Assembly (NCBI GenBank): GCA_046538945.1
Contig: JBKHHW010000068.1
Coordinates: forward strand, 1 to 16,342
Direction: 5' to 3'
DNA length: 16,342 bases
DNA from: JAEZKC01 sp046538945
GTDB lineage: Bacteria; Fibrobacterota; Chitinivibrionia; Chitinivibrionales; Chitinispirillaceae
Part shown: piece after piece, positions 7,823 through 15,846 of the stretch
Position numbering within the stretch: position 1 is the stretch's first letter
Layout: every line of letters starts with the position of its first letter
Notes under the pieces: generated by a model
What the model saw: only the letters and a program-made list of their open reading frames with translations
What the model was told of the DNA's origin: nothing
The model's database searches: none
Made by a program: the position numbers and the translations under genes

Positions 7823-8824
7823 TCAGCTTGGAAGAAGTTTTCTGATTCTGGCCCAGGCCTCTTCCGGAATGTCCGCACCGATCACCTGGCAGACTTCATA
7901 TCCGCAGGAAGATCCGAGCATACCGCAGAAGTCTATATCGTATCCCTTGACCAGACCGTAGAGGAAACCGGCAGCCCAGAGGTCACCCGCTCCGGTTGTG
8001 TCCACCGCCTTGCCGCTCCCGTGGGCGGTTATTTCATGGACTATGCCTCCGTGCGCTATCAAGCTGCCCCGTTTTCCCAGCTTCATGACCGCAATTTTCG
8101 ATTTTGCCGCCATTGCGGCAATCGCTTCCGCCTCTGTTTTATATCCGGTGAAGGCTGCGGCTTCATCTTCATTCGCTATAAGAATATCCACATAGTCACG
8201 TGTGATTTCCTCCAGAAGTTCACGCGATTGCTCTACTATCGTAAAGCTTGCCAGGTCAAGAGAAATGAATGCGCCTGCGTTTTTGGCAGCTTTCAAAGAG
8301 GTCTTGAGCAGTTGCGGATTGAAAAGAAGATAACCTTCGATATGAACCAGCACGGTATCCTCGAAGTGTTCTTTTGTGATTTCCTCCGGAAGAGTTTCTG
8401 AAGAGGCTCCTAGGTATGTGAGCATCGAACGCTGAGCATCGGGAGTTATAATCGACAAAACGTGACCGGTGGGTGAGGTGGAGGAAAGGAGAACGGGTTC
8501 CACATTGCTGCTCAGAAGACTCTGTTCAAATCTCTGCCCCAGTTCATCGCCTCCTCTTTTACCTATGAAGCGTGCGTTTCCCCCCAGTTTCCCGATACCC
8601 ACTATCGTGTTGCATGCCGACCCTCCCGGGACCAGTGTGGGCATTTTCCTGCTTTTTGAAAGAATACTTGTGATATGGGTATGGTCCGCCATCACCATAC
8701 CTCCCTTCTGAGCGCCGGAAGAGAGGAGAAAATCGTCTGATTCGAGGAGGCATAAGTCCATGAGTGCCGACCCGATAGCGGCAATTTTGTTGCGTTCCGG
8801 TTTTGTGTTCATTGGAATGATCAT
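7823..8824 (-). CDS. PfkB-family carbohydrate/adenosine kinase
   Basis: A ribokinase-fold small-molecule kinase of 333 residues. Numbered from ATG 8824, it has the substrate-side GGSACN motif at 67-72 and the catalytic signature DTTGAGD at 275-281, whose Asp is the proton-abstracting base. LVHIEGYLL, DILIANEDEA and the repeated Ser/Thr-rich substrate-loop region resemble bacterial proteins annotated as adenosine kinase, but sugar specificity cannot be excluded from sequence alone. The frame extends to a TTG at 8866. ATG 8824 is chosen because GGAG sits five bases before it; ATG 8812 (MNTKPERNK) is a second in-frame candidate. It is the first gene of the minus-strand block, 130 bases upstream of the cyclic-di-AMP synthase. 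If it is an adenosine kinase, it would feed the adenylate pool used by that enzyme (inference). Confidence 0.88.
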   Translation of the reverse strand: MIIPMNTKPERNKIAAIGSALMDLCLLESDDFLLSSGAQKGGMVMADHTHITSILSKSRKMPTLVPGGSACNTIVGIGKLGGNARFIGKRGGDELGQRFEQSLLSSNVEPVLLSSTSPTGHVLSIITPDAQRSMLTYLGASSETLPEEITKEHFEDTVLVHIEGYLLFNPQLLKTSLKAAKNAGAFISLDLASFTIVEQSRELLEEITRDYVDILIANEDEAAAFTGYKTEAEAIAAMAAKSKIAVMKLGKRGSLIAHGGIVHEITAHGSGKAVDTTGAGDLWAAGFLYGLVKGYDIDFCGMLGSSCGYEVCQVIGADIPEEAWARIRKLLPS

Positions 8825-9043
8825 GTGTACTCCAGGGGTAATTTCCAGATTCGGAGGAAAAAACAACAGAACATTGAGAGATGGAAAAATAGATCGGGCT
8901 GGGTTTCGGGGGCAAAGGGAATATGCCCGGAGATGAAAAAGAGCTTTTCCATTCGGTCACTATCGGGCTGAACTGGCCTCTCTCATCTTCAAATATCTAT
9001 ATTTCATTTTTCAAACTGGAAAAATTTTTCCCAGAATGCTTTC
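8825..9043. promoter_or_regulatory. Divergent intergenic region
   Basis: A 219-base spacer separates the minus-strand kinase start from the plus-strand glycosyltransferase start and must hold promoters for both directions. The glycosyltransferase side becomes AT-rich after about 8988, with a TATATT (8998-9003) that could be a -10 element, but no convincing -35 is visible 16-18 bases upstream. On the minus side GGAG at 8830-8833 is the kinase ribosome binding site. No credible small gene was seen. Confidence 0.5.
9016..9034. repeat. Imperfect inverted repeat just before the glycosyltransferase start
   Basis: CTGG-AAAAA-TTTTT-CCCAG is an almost perfect palindrome with one unpaired C, ending nine bases before ATG 9044. 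It occupies the place where a Shine-Dalgarno is expected, and no such site is otherwise present. It could be an operator or simply an AT-rich coincidence. Confidence 0.3.
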
Positions 9044-10201
9044 ATGAAAATTCTCTTTACCATCCATCATCATCTCGACCCCAGTTCCGGTGCCGCCGGC
9101 GTTACTTTGAAGCTGGGGGGACAATTTGAGACGATGGGCCACCAGGTGCAGTACCTCTCTCTCGATGATATGCCTAAATGGCTTAATCCTGGCCTCAAAT
9201 CGGTGTTTTTCCCATTTTTTGTGTTTCTGAAGGTTCTTGGAACTCACCTGGGAAAAGAAGTGGATGTGGTGGACGCTTCCACCGGCGATGCCTGGTTGTG
9301 GGTTCTGTTCGGAAAACGATTTTTCAAGGGTCCGCTACTGGTCACGCGCAGTCACGGCCTCGAACATTGCTCTCATCGGAAAAATCTGGAGGAAGCTAAA
9401 AAGGGAATGCTCGGTTTGAGCTGGAAATATGGTATATACCATGGTGGAATCAGGTTGCACCTGATAGCTATTTCGCTTCGTGGAGCAGACCTGGTGTTCC
9501 AGTTGAACCATGAGGATCTTCGGTTCGCCGCGGAAAAGCTGAAGGTCATGGAAGACAAATCTTATGTCGTCCCGCACGGTTTGCCCAAGTCATTTATGGG
9601 CTTGCCGGTTTCATTTTCAGCCGGAGACGGGCGGAGTAGCCTGACAATTGCCTTGATAGGTTCCTACATAAACCGTAAGGGAATCAAATATGCTGTCCCT
9701 GCCCTTGAAAGGGTACTCATCCGTTTTCCTCAGGTAAAGGTTCTTTTTCTGGGAACAGGGAGTTCGGAAATGGAAGTGCTTGGGGATTTCAGCTCAGAAG
9801 TCAGAGGGCGGATCAGGGTCGTTTCCCGATATGAACATGAGATGCTTCCCTCTCTTCTGGACAGGTGCCAAATTCATCTGTTCGCAAGCCTTTCCGAGGG
9901 GTTTGGGTTAACACTGCTGGAATCCATGGCTTGCGGACTAGCTCCCGTGGCCACGAAAATTGCCGGCCCGGTGGAATTTGTGGAAGATGGGGAAAATGGT
10001 ATTTTGATACGCAGTAGTGACAGTTCCGCAATCGAAGCCGCATTGGTTCGGTTCATAACAGACCGGAAATTCCTGAAAGAAATCCGTACAGCGGCCTACG
10101 GGACTGCTCAGCAGTACAGTTTGGAGAAATGTGCAAGCAGGCAGTTGTCACTATACGAATCAGGGCTAATGTCATCCCGCATCCCGCAGATGAATCCGTG
10201 A
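9044..10201 (+). CDS. GT4-type glycosyltransferase
   Basis: A retaining GT-B-fold glycosyltransferase of 385 residues that would move a sugar from a nucleotide-sugar donor to an envelope or exopolysaccharide acceptor in the cytoplasm. The acceptor and donor cannot be told. The N-terminus MKILFTIHHHLDPSSGAAG is the typical first Rossmann strand and glycine loop. The C-terminal donor-binding half begins near 200 (LTIALIGSYINRKGI) and holds the E-x7-E motif, Glu285 to Glu293 in EGFGLTLLESMACG, followed by APVATKIAGPVEFVEDGENG. No signal peptide or membrane helix is apparent. The start has the expected family N-terminus but no Shine-Dalgarno. It opens the plus-strand block; the next gene is unrelated (thiL, 43 bases on), so context adds little beyond the KDO-pathway gene at the far right. 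Confidence 0.9.
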   Translation: MKILFTIHHHLDPSSGAAGVTLKLGGQFETMGHQVQYLSLDDMPKWLNPGLKSVFFPFFVFLKVLGTHLGKEVDVVDASTGDAWLWVLFGKRFFKGPLLVTRSHGLEHCSHRKNLEEAKKGMLGLSWKYGIYHGGIRLHLIAISLRGADLVFQLNHEDLRFAAEKLKVMEDKSYVVPHGLPKSFMGLPVSFSAGDGRSSLTIALIGSYINRKGIKYAVPALERVLIRFPQVKVLFLGTGSSEMEVLGDFSSEVRGRIRVVSRYEHEMLPSLLDRCQIHLFASLSEGFGLTLLESMACGLAPVATKIAGPVEFVEDGENGILIRSSDSSAIEAALVRFITDRKFLKEIRTAAYGTAQQYSLEKCASRQLSLYESGLMSSRIPQMNP

Positions 10202-10244
10202 AAGCCACCAGTTCATCGTTAAGTGCAAAAAGGAACCCGGCAAA

Positions 10245-11267
10245 ATGACCACTCCGCCTTCCCGCGAATACAAACTCATCTCCCGGATCCAAAATCTCCT
10301 GCCCTCTATCCACCCCTCCGCCTATGAAGAGCTCATCGGGGATGACGCCGCGGTGAGAGTGAATAAGGCGGCCGGAGAAAAACTGGTCATGACCACCGAC
10401 ATTTCCGTCCAGGATGTGCATTTTTCTCTGGAAACCATGACGCTGGAGGAAGTCGGTTACCGGGCCATGGTAAGTAATCTGAGCGACTGTGCCGCTATGG
10501 GTGCTTTGCCGGACAGTGCACTGGTGCAGCTGGTGTTTCCTGCAGATACAACCGGTCTGGATGAATCGGTTGAAAGTATCTACAGAGGATTCGCCCGGGC
10601 CAGTGAGAGATGGCAGTTTCCGATTGTGGGGGGGGATCTGTCTTCGGGCCAGGTATGGACCCTTGGCATAGCCCTTATTGGCTCGGTTCCCCCGGGGGAA
10701 AGGGTGCTGAAGCGCAGAGGTGTCAGAGAGGGAGATGCTTTGTGGGTGAGCGGCAGGCCGGGGGAAAGTGCTGCCGGATTGGCGGTTTTGGGACGTTGGG
10801 GTCGCCAGAGGGCTCCAGAAATGTATACCAGGTTCGTGCAGGCGCATATCTCCCCCCGGCCCAGAATCCGGGAAGGGAGAGTTTTGGCCAAACAAACCGG
10901 TGTGCATGCGGTGATGGATCTTTCAGACGGCCTTTCCAAAGATGTCGCAACCCTCTGTTTTGATAATCATCTGGGCTTTCTGTTTGATTCCGCGGCTATA
11001 CGCGCCCCGGAAAGTATGGTGAGGTTGGCAGAAGAGGTGAAGGTGGACTGGAAGGAATGGTTTTTTCACGGAGGGGAGGAGTATGAGCTTCTCATTGCAG
11101 CTGATCCGGATCTGGATCTGCGGGCGCAGTCCGGGCTTGAAGCGGCTGCACTCAACCGTCTCGGAAGCTTCACTCGGGAATTCGAGGGGGTCCGCATACC
11201 GAAGCCGGAAGGGGGAACTGAAAACCTTGTGCACCGCAGTTGGGATCATGCCAAAAGAGTCTTGTAA
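10245..11267 (+). CDS. thiL: Thiamine-monophosphate kinase
   Basis: Phosphorylates thiamine monophosphate to thiamine diphosphate, the active cofactor, in the cytoplasm. The 340-residue protein has the PurM-like fold signatures of ThiL in order: IGDDAAV at 31-37 (metal/ATP site), TTDISVQDVHF at 50-60, VSNLSDCAAMGALP at 76-89, VGGDLSSG at 128-135, DLSDGLSKD at 225-233 and HGGEEYELL at 275-283. The third glycine motif is usually GGDTT, so GGDLS is a mild variation. Length is normal. An AGGAA lies ten bases before ATG 10245. No other thiamine gene is adjacent. The VGGD codons contain an uninterrupted run of eight G (10628-10635). Confidence 0.95.
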   Translation: MTTPPSREYKLISRIQNLLPSIHPSAYEELIGDDAAVRVNKAAGEKLVMTTDISVQDVHFSLETMTLEEVGYRAMVSNLSDCAAMGALPDSALVQLVFPADTTGLDESVESIYRGFARASERWQFPIVGGDLSSGQVWTLGIALIGSVPPGERVLKRRGVREGDALWVSGRPGESAAGLAVLGRWGRQRAPEMYTRFVQAHISPRPRIREGRVLAKQTGVHAVMDLSDGLSKDVATLCFDNHLGFLFDSAAIRAPESMVRLAEEVKVDWKEWFFHGGEEYELLIAADPDLDLRAQSGLEAAALNRLGSFTREFEGVRIPKPEGGTENLVHRSWDHAKRVL

Positions 11268-11390
11268 ACTCTTAATGTCCGGTTTATATTCCTATGAAGC
11301 CCGCCGCACTCACCGCGCGCTGTCGGGCATTTGTTCCGACCGAAATAATTCCGGCCGCGTTGAATTTTTCAGAGGGTTTAGCGAACTATT
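11268..11390 (+). other. Spacer between thiL and the pilus ATPase gene
   Basis: A 123-base gap, the largest between plus-strand genes. A five-pair GC stem (11299-11303 with 11324-11328) is followed only by ATTTGTT, so it is at best a weak terminator. A six-pair stem straddles the thiL stop (11255-11260 with 11268-11273) without a T tract. A promoter for the downstream genes is plausible but no good -35/-10 pair was identified. Confidence 0.3.
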
Positions 11391-13283
11391 ATGATGGTGG
11401 AAAAACGTCGCAAAAAGCTCGGTGAAATACTGTTGGCTCAGGGCCTGGTTAATGAAGAGCAGCTGCTGCTTGCACTCCAGGAACATAAGCGTTCCGGCGT
11501 CAGTATCGGTACGGTGTTGGTGCGGATGGGTTTCTTAACCGAGGAGGATCTTACCGCCGTTTTAGGCGAGCAGATACAGCTCAGGCAGAAGAAACGCATT
11601 GGTGAGGTTCTGATCGATCAGGGGCTCATCACCCGGGAACAGTTGCAGACGGGCCTTGAAGAGCAGAAAAAGTGCGGGCTTCAGCTGGGTAAGTGCTTGG
11701 TCAAGCTGGGCTACCTTTCTGAGCATAAACTGGTTGATGTCCTCAGTGCGCAGCTGGATGTTCAGCATGTGGTGCTTGAGTATTTCAATTTTTCACGCCA
11801 TCTGCTCAGGTACATACCCGAGGAAATGGCACGGAAGTATAAAGTGATACCCCTGTTTGAACAGGACGGGGTGCTCACTGTGGCCATGGCTGACCCCACC
11901 AATCTCAGGACTATCGATCACCTGAAGTTCAAAACCGGCAAGGATATCGACCCGGTCATCGCCACAGAGAAGAGCATTCTGGATTCGGTCGAGAAGAACT
12001 ACTCGGCCGGGCTTGAGGAGATGACTCAGATACTCGGGGAAACCGGAAATGCTGAGGAAGATCTTGATCTGGTCAACGCTGAAGACGATAGAGAGTCTCT
12101 GACCGATGAGGAAGGTGCTCAGGTTGTAAAGCTGGTCAACCTTCTGGTCAATCAGGCGATTCTGGAAGGCGCTTCGGATATACATATAGAACCTATGGAG
12201 CGTTACACCCGCCTGCGCTATAGAATCGATGGTGATCTGGTTGAGAAAAACCCGATACCGCTTCAGCTCAGGGCCCAGATAACATCGCGACTGAAAATCA
12301 TGGCCGGGATGGATATAGCGGAAAAGCGCAAACCGCAGGATGGACGCTTTCAGATCCGTCATGAAGGCCGGGAGATCGATCTTCGAGTTTCCACCTATCC
12401 GGTAATGACCCGTTTGCGTGGTGTGAACGAGAAGGTGGTTATGCGAATTCTGGACCCTCAGTCCATGGGAGTCTCTATAGATCAGCTTGGCTTCCTGCCT
12501 AAGACACAGACTCTTTTTGAAGATATAATCGAAAAACCGGACGGCATTGTCCTGGTTACGGGGCCTACCGGGAGCGGAAAAAGTTCCACTCTGTATGCCG
12601 CGCTGCAGAAAATATACAATGTCAGTTTGAATATCGTGACCATGGAAGATCCGGTGGAGTTCCACCTCGACGGGATTGCTCAGGGGCAAATCAATTTGAG
12701 AGCGGGTTTCAGTTTCGCCGACGGAATGCGCTCCATTCTCCGTCAGGACCCGGATGTCATCATGATAGGTGAGATGCGCGATGCCGAAACATGTCAGATG
12801 GCTATCCAGGCTGCACTTACCGGCCACTTGGTGTTTTCGACTCTGCATACAAACGATGCGGCCAGTGCCTACACCCGTCTGCTTGATATGGGACTTGAAC
12901 CGTTTCTGATCACTTCCACCATTATAGGAATACTGGCCCAGCGACTGGTCCGTAAGGTCTGTTCCAAGTGCAAGGAACAGTATGATCCGGAGCCGCAGAT
13001 CCTCACCAAGCTCGGGTTAAGACCGGGCTTGAAATTCTACCGGGGAAAAGGTTGCAAGTTCTGCAACAACACCGGTTTCAAAGGGCGTCTGGGTTTGTTT
13101 GAATTCCTGGTCCCTGACGAGACGGTTACCCGTATGGTTATTCAACGCAATCCGGCAGAGCAGATTCGCCACTACTGTCTTAAGCGCGGAAATTTCGATA
13201 CGCTTCGCCGTGACGGTTTAAAGAAAGTTTTAGAAGGATTAACAACAATCGAGCAGGTGCTCGGGGCAACGCAGAATGATTAA
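11391..13283 (+). CDS. Type IV pilus / type II secretion assembly ATPase (PilB/GspE) with doubled MshEN motif region
   Basis: A hexameric motor ATPase powering pilus extension or pseudopilus assembly at the cytoplasmic face. The 630-residue protein has a complete secretion-ATPase core: Walker A GPTGSGKSST at 391-400, an Asp-box region near 417-424 (TMEDPVEF), Walker B RQDPDVIMIGEMRD at 450-463, a His box LVFSTLHTNDA at 480-490, and the zinc tetracysteine C524-x2-C527 / C555-x2-C558 typical of PilB/GspE and absent from PilT. The N-terminus has four tandem 24-residue motifs (9-32, 38-61, 69-92, 98-121) of the MshEN cyclic-di-GMP-binding type, with the remainder of a T2SSE_N domain at about 122-205. 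The Shine-Dalgarno is weak; ATG 11394 is an equally possible start. No pilC, pilT or pilin genes lie beside it, so PilB versus GspE is undecided. The 3' end overlaps the helicase gene by 8 bases. Confidence 0.93.
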   Translation: MMVEKRRKKLGEILLAQGLVNEEQLLLALQEHKRSGVSIGTVLVRMGFLTEEDLTAVLGEQIQLRQKKRIGEVLIDQGLITREQLQTGLEEQKKCGLQLGKCLVKLGYLSEHKLVDVLSAQLDVQHVVLEYFNFSRHLLRYIPEEMARKYKVIPLFEQDGVLTVAMADPTNLRTIDHLKFKTGKDIDPVIATEKSILDSVEKNYSAGLEEMTQILGETGNAEEDLDLVNAEDDRESLTDEEGAQVVKLVNLLVNQAILEGASDIHIEPMERYTRLRYRIDGDLVEKNPIPLQLRAQITSRLKIMAGMDIAEKRKPQDGRFQIRHEGREIDLRVSTYPVMTRLRGVNEKVVMRILDPQSMGVSIDQLGFLPKTQTLFEDIIEKPDGIVLVTGPTGSGKSSTLYAALQKIYNVSLNIVTMEDPVEFHLDGIAQGQINLRAGFSFADGMRSILRQDPDVIMIGEMRDAETCQMAIQAALTGHLVFSTLHTNDAASAYTRLLDMGLEPFLITSTIIGILAQRLVRKVCSKCKEQYDPEPQILTKLGLRPGLKFYRGKGCKFCNNTGFKGRLGLFEFLVPDETVTRMVIQRNPAEQIRHYCLKRGNFDTLRRDGLKKVLEGLTTIEQVLGATQND

Positions 13284-15525
13284 AAAACCAACAGTTCTTG
13301 ACAGCATGGTGCTTAACACCGTGCAGCGTCAAGCTGTCGTATATACAAATGGACCGGAACTGGTATTTGCAGGCGCAGGGACGGGAAAAACCCGTGTCCT
13401 TACGGCCAAAATAGCATACCTTATAGAACAGGGGCTGAATCCGTCCAGGATCTTTGCTGCCACTTTCACCAACAAGGCCGCCAGAGAGATGCGCACCAGG
13501 GTGGAGGGGCTTATCAGGATGCCCGCGGCTGGTTTGTGGATCGGTACGTTTCACTCCATGTGCGCAAGAATTCTGAGAAGGGAAGCTGCCTCCACCGGAT
13601 TTCCTTCCACTTTTACTATTTACGATACCAATGATCAGCTCTCCGTTATCAAAAAACTGCTTAGGCAGTTCGACATTGACGATAGAACCATGCCTCCCAA
13701 GTATCTTCTGGCGGTAATTTCCTCGTGCAAGTCATCATGCATCACTCCCGAGGAGTACGAGATGTCCGCGAAGGGTTTCCGGGACAGAGAATTCGCCAAG
13801 CTTTACAGAGCTTATCAGAAAAGTCTCAGGGAGCAGCAGGCCATGGATTTCGATGACCTTCTGAGCAACACGGTTTACCTGCTTCGCGGAAACGAGAACG
13901 TGCTTCAGAGATATCAGGATCAGTTCAAGTATGTACTGGTTGACGAGTATCAGGACACCAACAAGGCTCAGTTCCAGCTGGTTTATCTTTTGTCGAAAGT
14001 CCATAAGAAGATTTTCGCCGTGGGCGATGATGATCAGAGCATATACGGCTGGCGCGGAGCGATGATCGAAAATATACTTTCTTTCGAGGAAAAGTTCCCT
14101 CAGACAGAGGTGTTCAAACTGGAACAGAACTACCGTTCCACCAAGTCGATTCTCGATTTTGCCAACGCCGCTATCGCGGTGAACTCCAAAAGAGCCATGA
14201 AGCAGCTGTGGACGGATCGGGAAGGCGGCTCTCAGGTACAGATAAACCGGTTCCGCGACGACCGCCAGGAAGCCGAGCAGGTGGCAGACAGATGCGCAAA
14301 GCTGCTTGGGAGAATGCGCGGAACCGAGATCGCGGTTCTCTTCCGGACCAATGCCCAGTCCCGGGCTTTCGAGGAGTCATTCCGCAGAAAACGGATCCCC
14401 TATGTGCTTGTGGGAGGGACCAGCTTCTATGAGAGAGCGGAGATAAAGAACTGTCTTGCCTATCTTCGTCTGCTTGTCAACCCTAAAGACAATGTAAGCT
14501 TTGAGAGGATAATGAATGTGCCGGCAAGGGGGCTTGGGGACAAGTCCCGCGAAGCACTCGTGAAGCTTGCGGAAGAGAAGGGCACCTCGCTTCTCGAAAC
14601 TCTTCTAAGCGGTGACACCGCTTCGTTGGGGGCGCGGTCTCAGAAGGGGTTTGAGGCGCTCAGGGAAATCTTCGAACTGCTTGGTGATTCCGTGGCGAGA
14701 AGAACTCCACCCTTTGAAATTCTGAATGAAGTGCTCCAGCTCAGCGGTTATATGGATTCTTTGTCCGGAGATGATTCCGAAGAGTCAAACGGCAGGATTG
14801 AAAACATAAATGAGCTTGTTAATGCTCTTGCCATCTGGGGCGGGGAAAACAGGGACAAGGGTATCGAGGACTTTCTGGAAGAGGTTTCGCTGGCTACCGA
14901 TGTCGACAGTTGGGCACGGAAGGACAATGCTGTCAATTTCATGACCATGCATTGCGCAAAAGGCCTTGAATTCAAAACCGTCTTTCTGGTAGGGGTGGAG
15001 GATGGGATCATTCCTTCACGGCAGAATCAGGACGATGACGACAAGATAGAGGAGGAAAGACGCCTTTTCTATGTGGGTTCGACCAGAGCCATGGAAAATC
15101 TCGAATGCTCCTATGTCGATCAGCGCCGTCGTTTCGGAGATATTCTCCCCAGTGAACCATCGAGGTTTCTGGGCGATATTCCCAGGGAGCTTTTCTCCTT
15201 TCAGGACAACACATCATTTTTCGGCAGCCTGCCAGTTCTGGAGCGTAAACCGGTTCGTGCCGCTTCGGCAGGGAAAAAAATGACTGGTTCGGCAGGAGCA
15301 GCCGTGCAGTCCCGTCCCAGGAGTGCGCCTCAGCCTGCCTATGATGAGTTTTCGCAGGAAACGGTCGAATTCCGCATGGGTCAGTATATAAATCACAAAA
15401 GGTACGGAAGAGGGAGAATTCTGAACGTCAGCGGATTTGGGGATGACACTAAGCTGACGGTTCTTTTCAATGATGGTGCCAGGCGTAAGCTCATGGCCAG
15501 GTTCGCGAATTTGGAAAACATTTAG
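13276..15525 (+). CDS. UvrD/PcrA-type superfamily 1A DNA helicase
   Basis: An ATP-driven 3'-5' helicase acting in nucleotide-excision and mismatch repair or in clearing recombination and transcription intermediates. The 749 residues match PcrA/UvrD length. Motifs in order: Q-motif region VLNTVQRQAV; Walker A GAGTGKT at 33-39; Ia TFTNKAAREM; II VDEYQDTN with Asp223/Glu224; III GDDDQSIYGWRGA from 250; IV EQNYRST; V MTMHCAKGLEFKTVFLVG; VI EEERRLFYVGSTRA. The last 45 residues or so (YINHKRYGRGRILNVSGFGD onward) resemble the C-terminal Tudor-like domain by which PcrA/UvrD contacts RNA polymerase. ATG 13276 overlaps the end of the pilus ATPase gene by 8 bases, suggesting translational coupling; ATG 13306 is a less likely alternative that would trim the start of the Q-motif region. 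Confidence 0.95.
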   Translation: MIKKPTVLDSMVLNTVQRQAVVYTNGPELVFAGAGTGKTRVLTAKIAYLIEQGLNPSRIFAATFTNKAAREMRTRVEGLIRMPAAGLWIGTFHSMCARILRREAASTGFPSTFTIYDTNDQLSVIKKLLRQFDIDDRTMPPKYLLAVISSCKSSCITPEEYEMSAKGFRDREFAKLYRAYQKSLREQQAMDFDDLLSNTVYLLRGNENVLQRYQDQFKYVLVDEYQDTNKAQFQLVYLLSKVHKKIFAVGDDDQSIYGWRGAMIENILSFEEKFPQTEVFKLEQNYRSTKSILDFANAAIAVNSKRAMKQLWTDREGGSQVQINRFRDDRQEAEQVADRCAKLLGRMRGTEIAVLFRTNAQSRAFEESFRRKRIPYVLVGGTSFYERAEIKNCLAYLRLLVNPKDNVSFERIMNVPARGLGDKSREALVKLAEEKGTSLLETLLSGDTASLGARSQKGFEALREIFELLGDSVARRTPPFEILNEVLQLSGYMDSLSGDDSEESNGRIENINELVNALAIWGGENRDKGIEDFLEEVSLATDVDSWARKDNAVNFMTMHCAKGLEFKTVFLVGVEDGIIPSRQNQDDDDKIEEERRLFYVGSTRAMENLECSYVDQRRRFGDILPSEPSRFLGDIPRELFSFQDNTSFFGSLPVLERKPVRAASAGKKMTGSAGAAVQSRPRSAPQPAYDEFSQETVEFRMGQYINHKRYGRGRILNVSGFGDDTKLTVLFNDGARRKLMARFANLENI

Positions 15526-15540
15526 GTGAGGTTGTAATTA

Positions 15541-15828
15541 ATGATCAACAGAGAGCATGTTCTACACATTGCCCGCCTTGCGCGGCTGAAACTTTCAGAA
15601 GAGGAAATCGGGAACTTCACAAACCAGCTCGGATCAATATTGGAATATGTCGAGCAGCTCAACTCAGCCGATATCGCGGGAGTCGAGCCGACCTGCTTTG
15701 TGGCTCCGTCCCACGACCCGCTGCGTGATGACAAAGAAATCCCTTCTCTTGACCGTGAGGAAGTTCTCAAAAACGCCCCCAATGTCAAAAAAGGTCACTT
15801 CGCTGTCCCCAAAGTGATCGGCGGCTGA
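15541..15828 (+). CDS. gatC: Asp-tRNA(Asn)/Glu-tRNA(Gln) amidotransferase subunit C
   Basis: A small 95-residue subunit that stabilises the GatCAB amidotransferase, which converts misacylated Glu-tRNA(Gln) or Asp-tRNA(Asn) to the amide form. The family pattern is clear: the HIARLARLKLSEEE start, the LGSILEYVEQLNSADIAGVE core, and a C-terminal FAVPKVIGG (GatC proteins usually end in a VPKVI/VPRVL-like stretch). A GAGG nine bases before ATG 15541 serves as ribosome binding site. It follows the helicase gene by 15 bases and precedes the KdsB-like gene by 18. gatA and gatB are not next to it in the visible sequence, so they must be elsewhere or further downstream. Confidence 0.95.
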   Translation: MINREHVLHIARLARLKLSEEEIGNFTNQLGSILEYVEQLNSADIAGVEPTCFVAPSHDPLRDDKEIPSLDREEVLKNAPNVKKGHFAVPKVIGG

Positions 15829-15846
15829 GATCACTCTCCGATTGGA

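Noticed and set aside
7790..8401. 203-codon plus-strand frame opposite the PfkB kinase
   Set aside because: It covers the conserved C-terminal half of the kinase in antisense; no motif or ribosome binding site supports it.
8825..8866. Longer PfkB kinase reading from TTG 8866
   Set aside because: There is no ribosome binding site before the TTG, whereas GGAG is well placed for ATG 8824.
10053..10907. 284-codon minus-strand frame opposite thiL and the end of the glycosyltransferase
   Set aside because: It spans two well-supported plus-strand genes and their spacer, with Pro/Gly/His-rich low-information sequence and no family resemblance.
11299..11335. Possible terminator after thiL
   Set aside because: The stem is only five outer pairs with a large loop and the following ATTTGTT is a poor T tract.
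11793..12848. 351-codon open frame on the minus strand opposite the pilus ATPase gene
   Set aside because: It lies wholly antisense to a clear PilB/GspE core, shows no recognisable motif and is explained by codon bias of the real gene.
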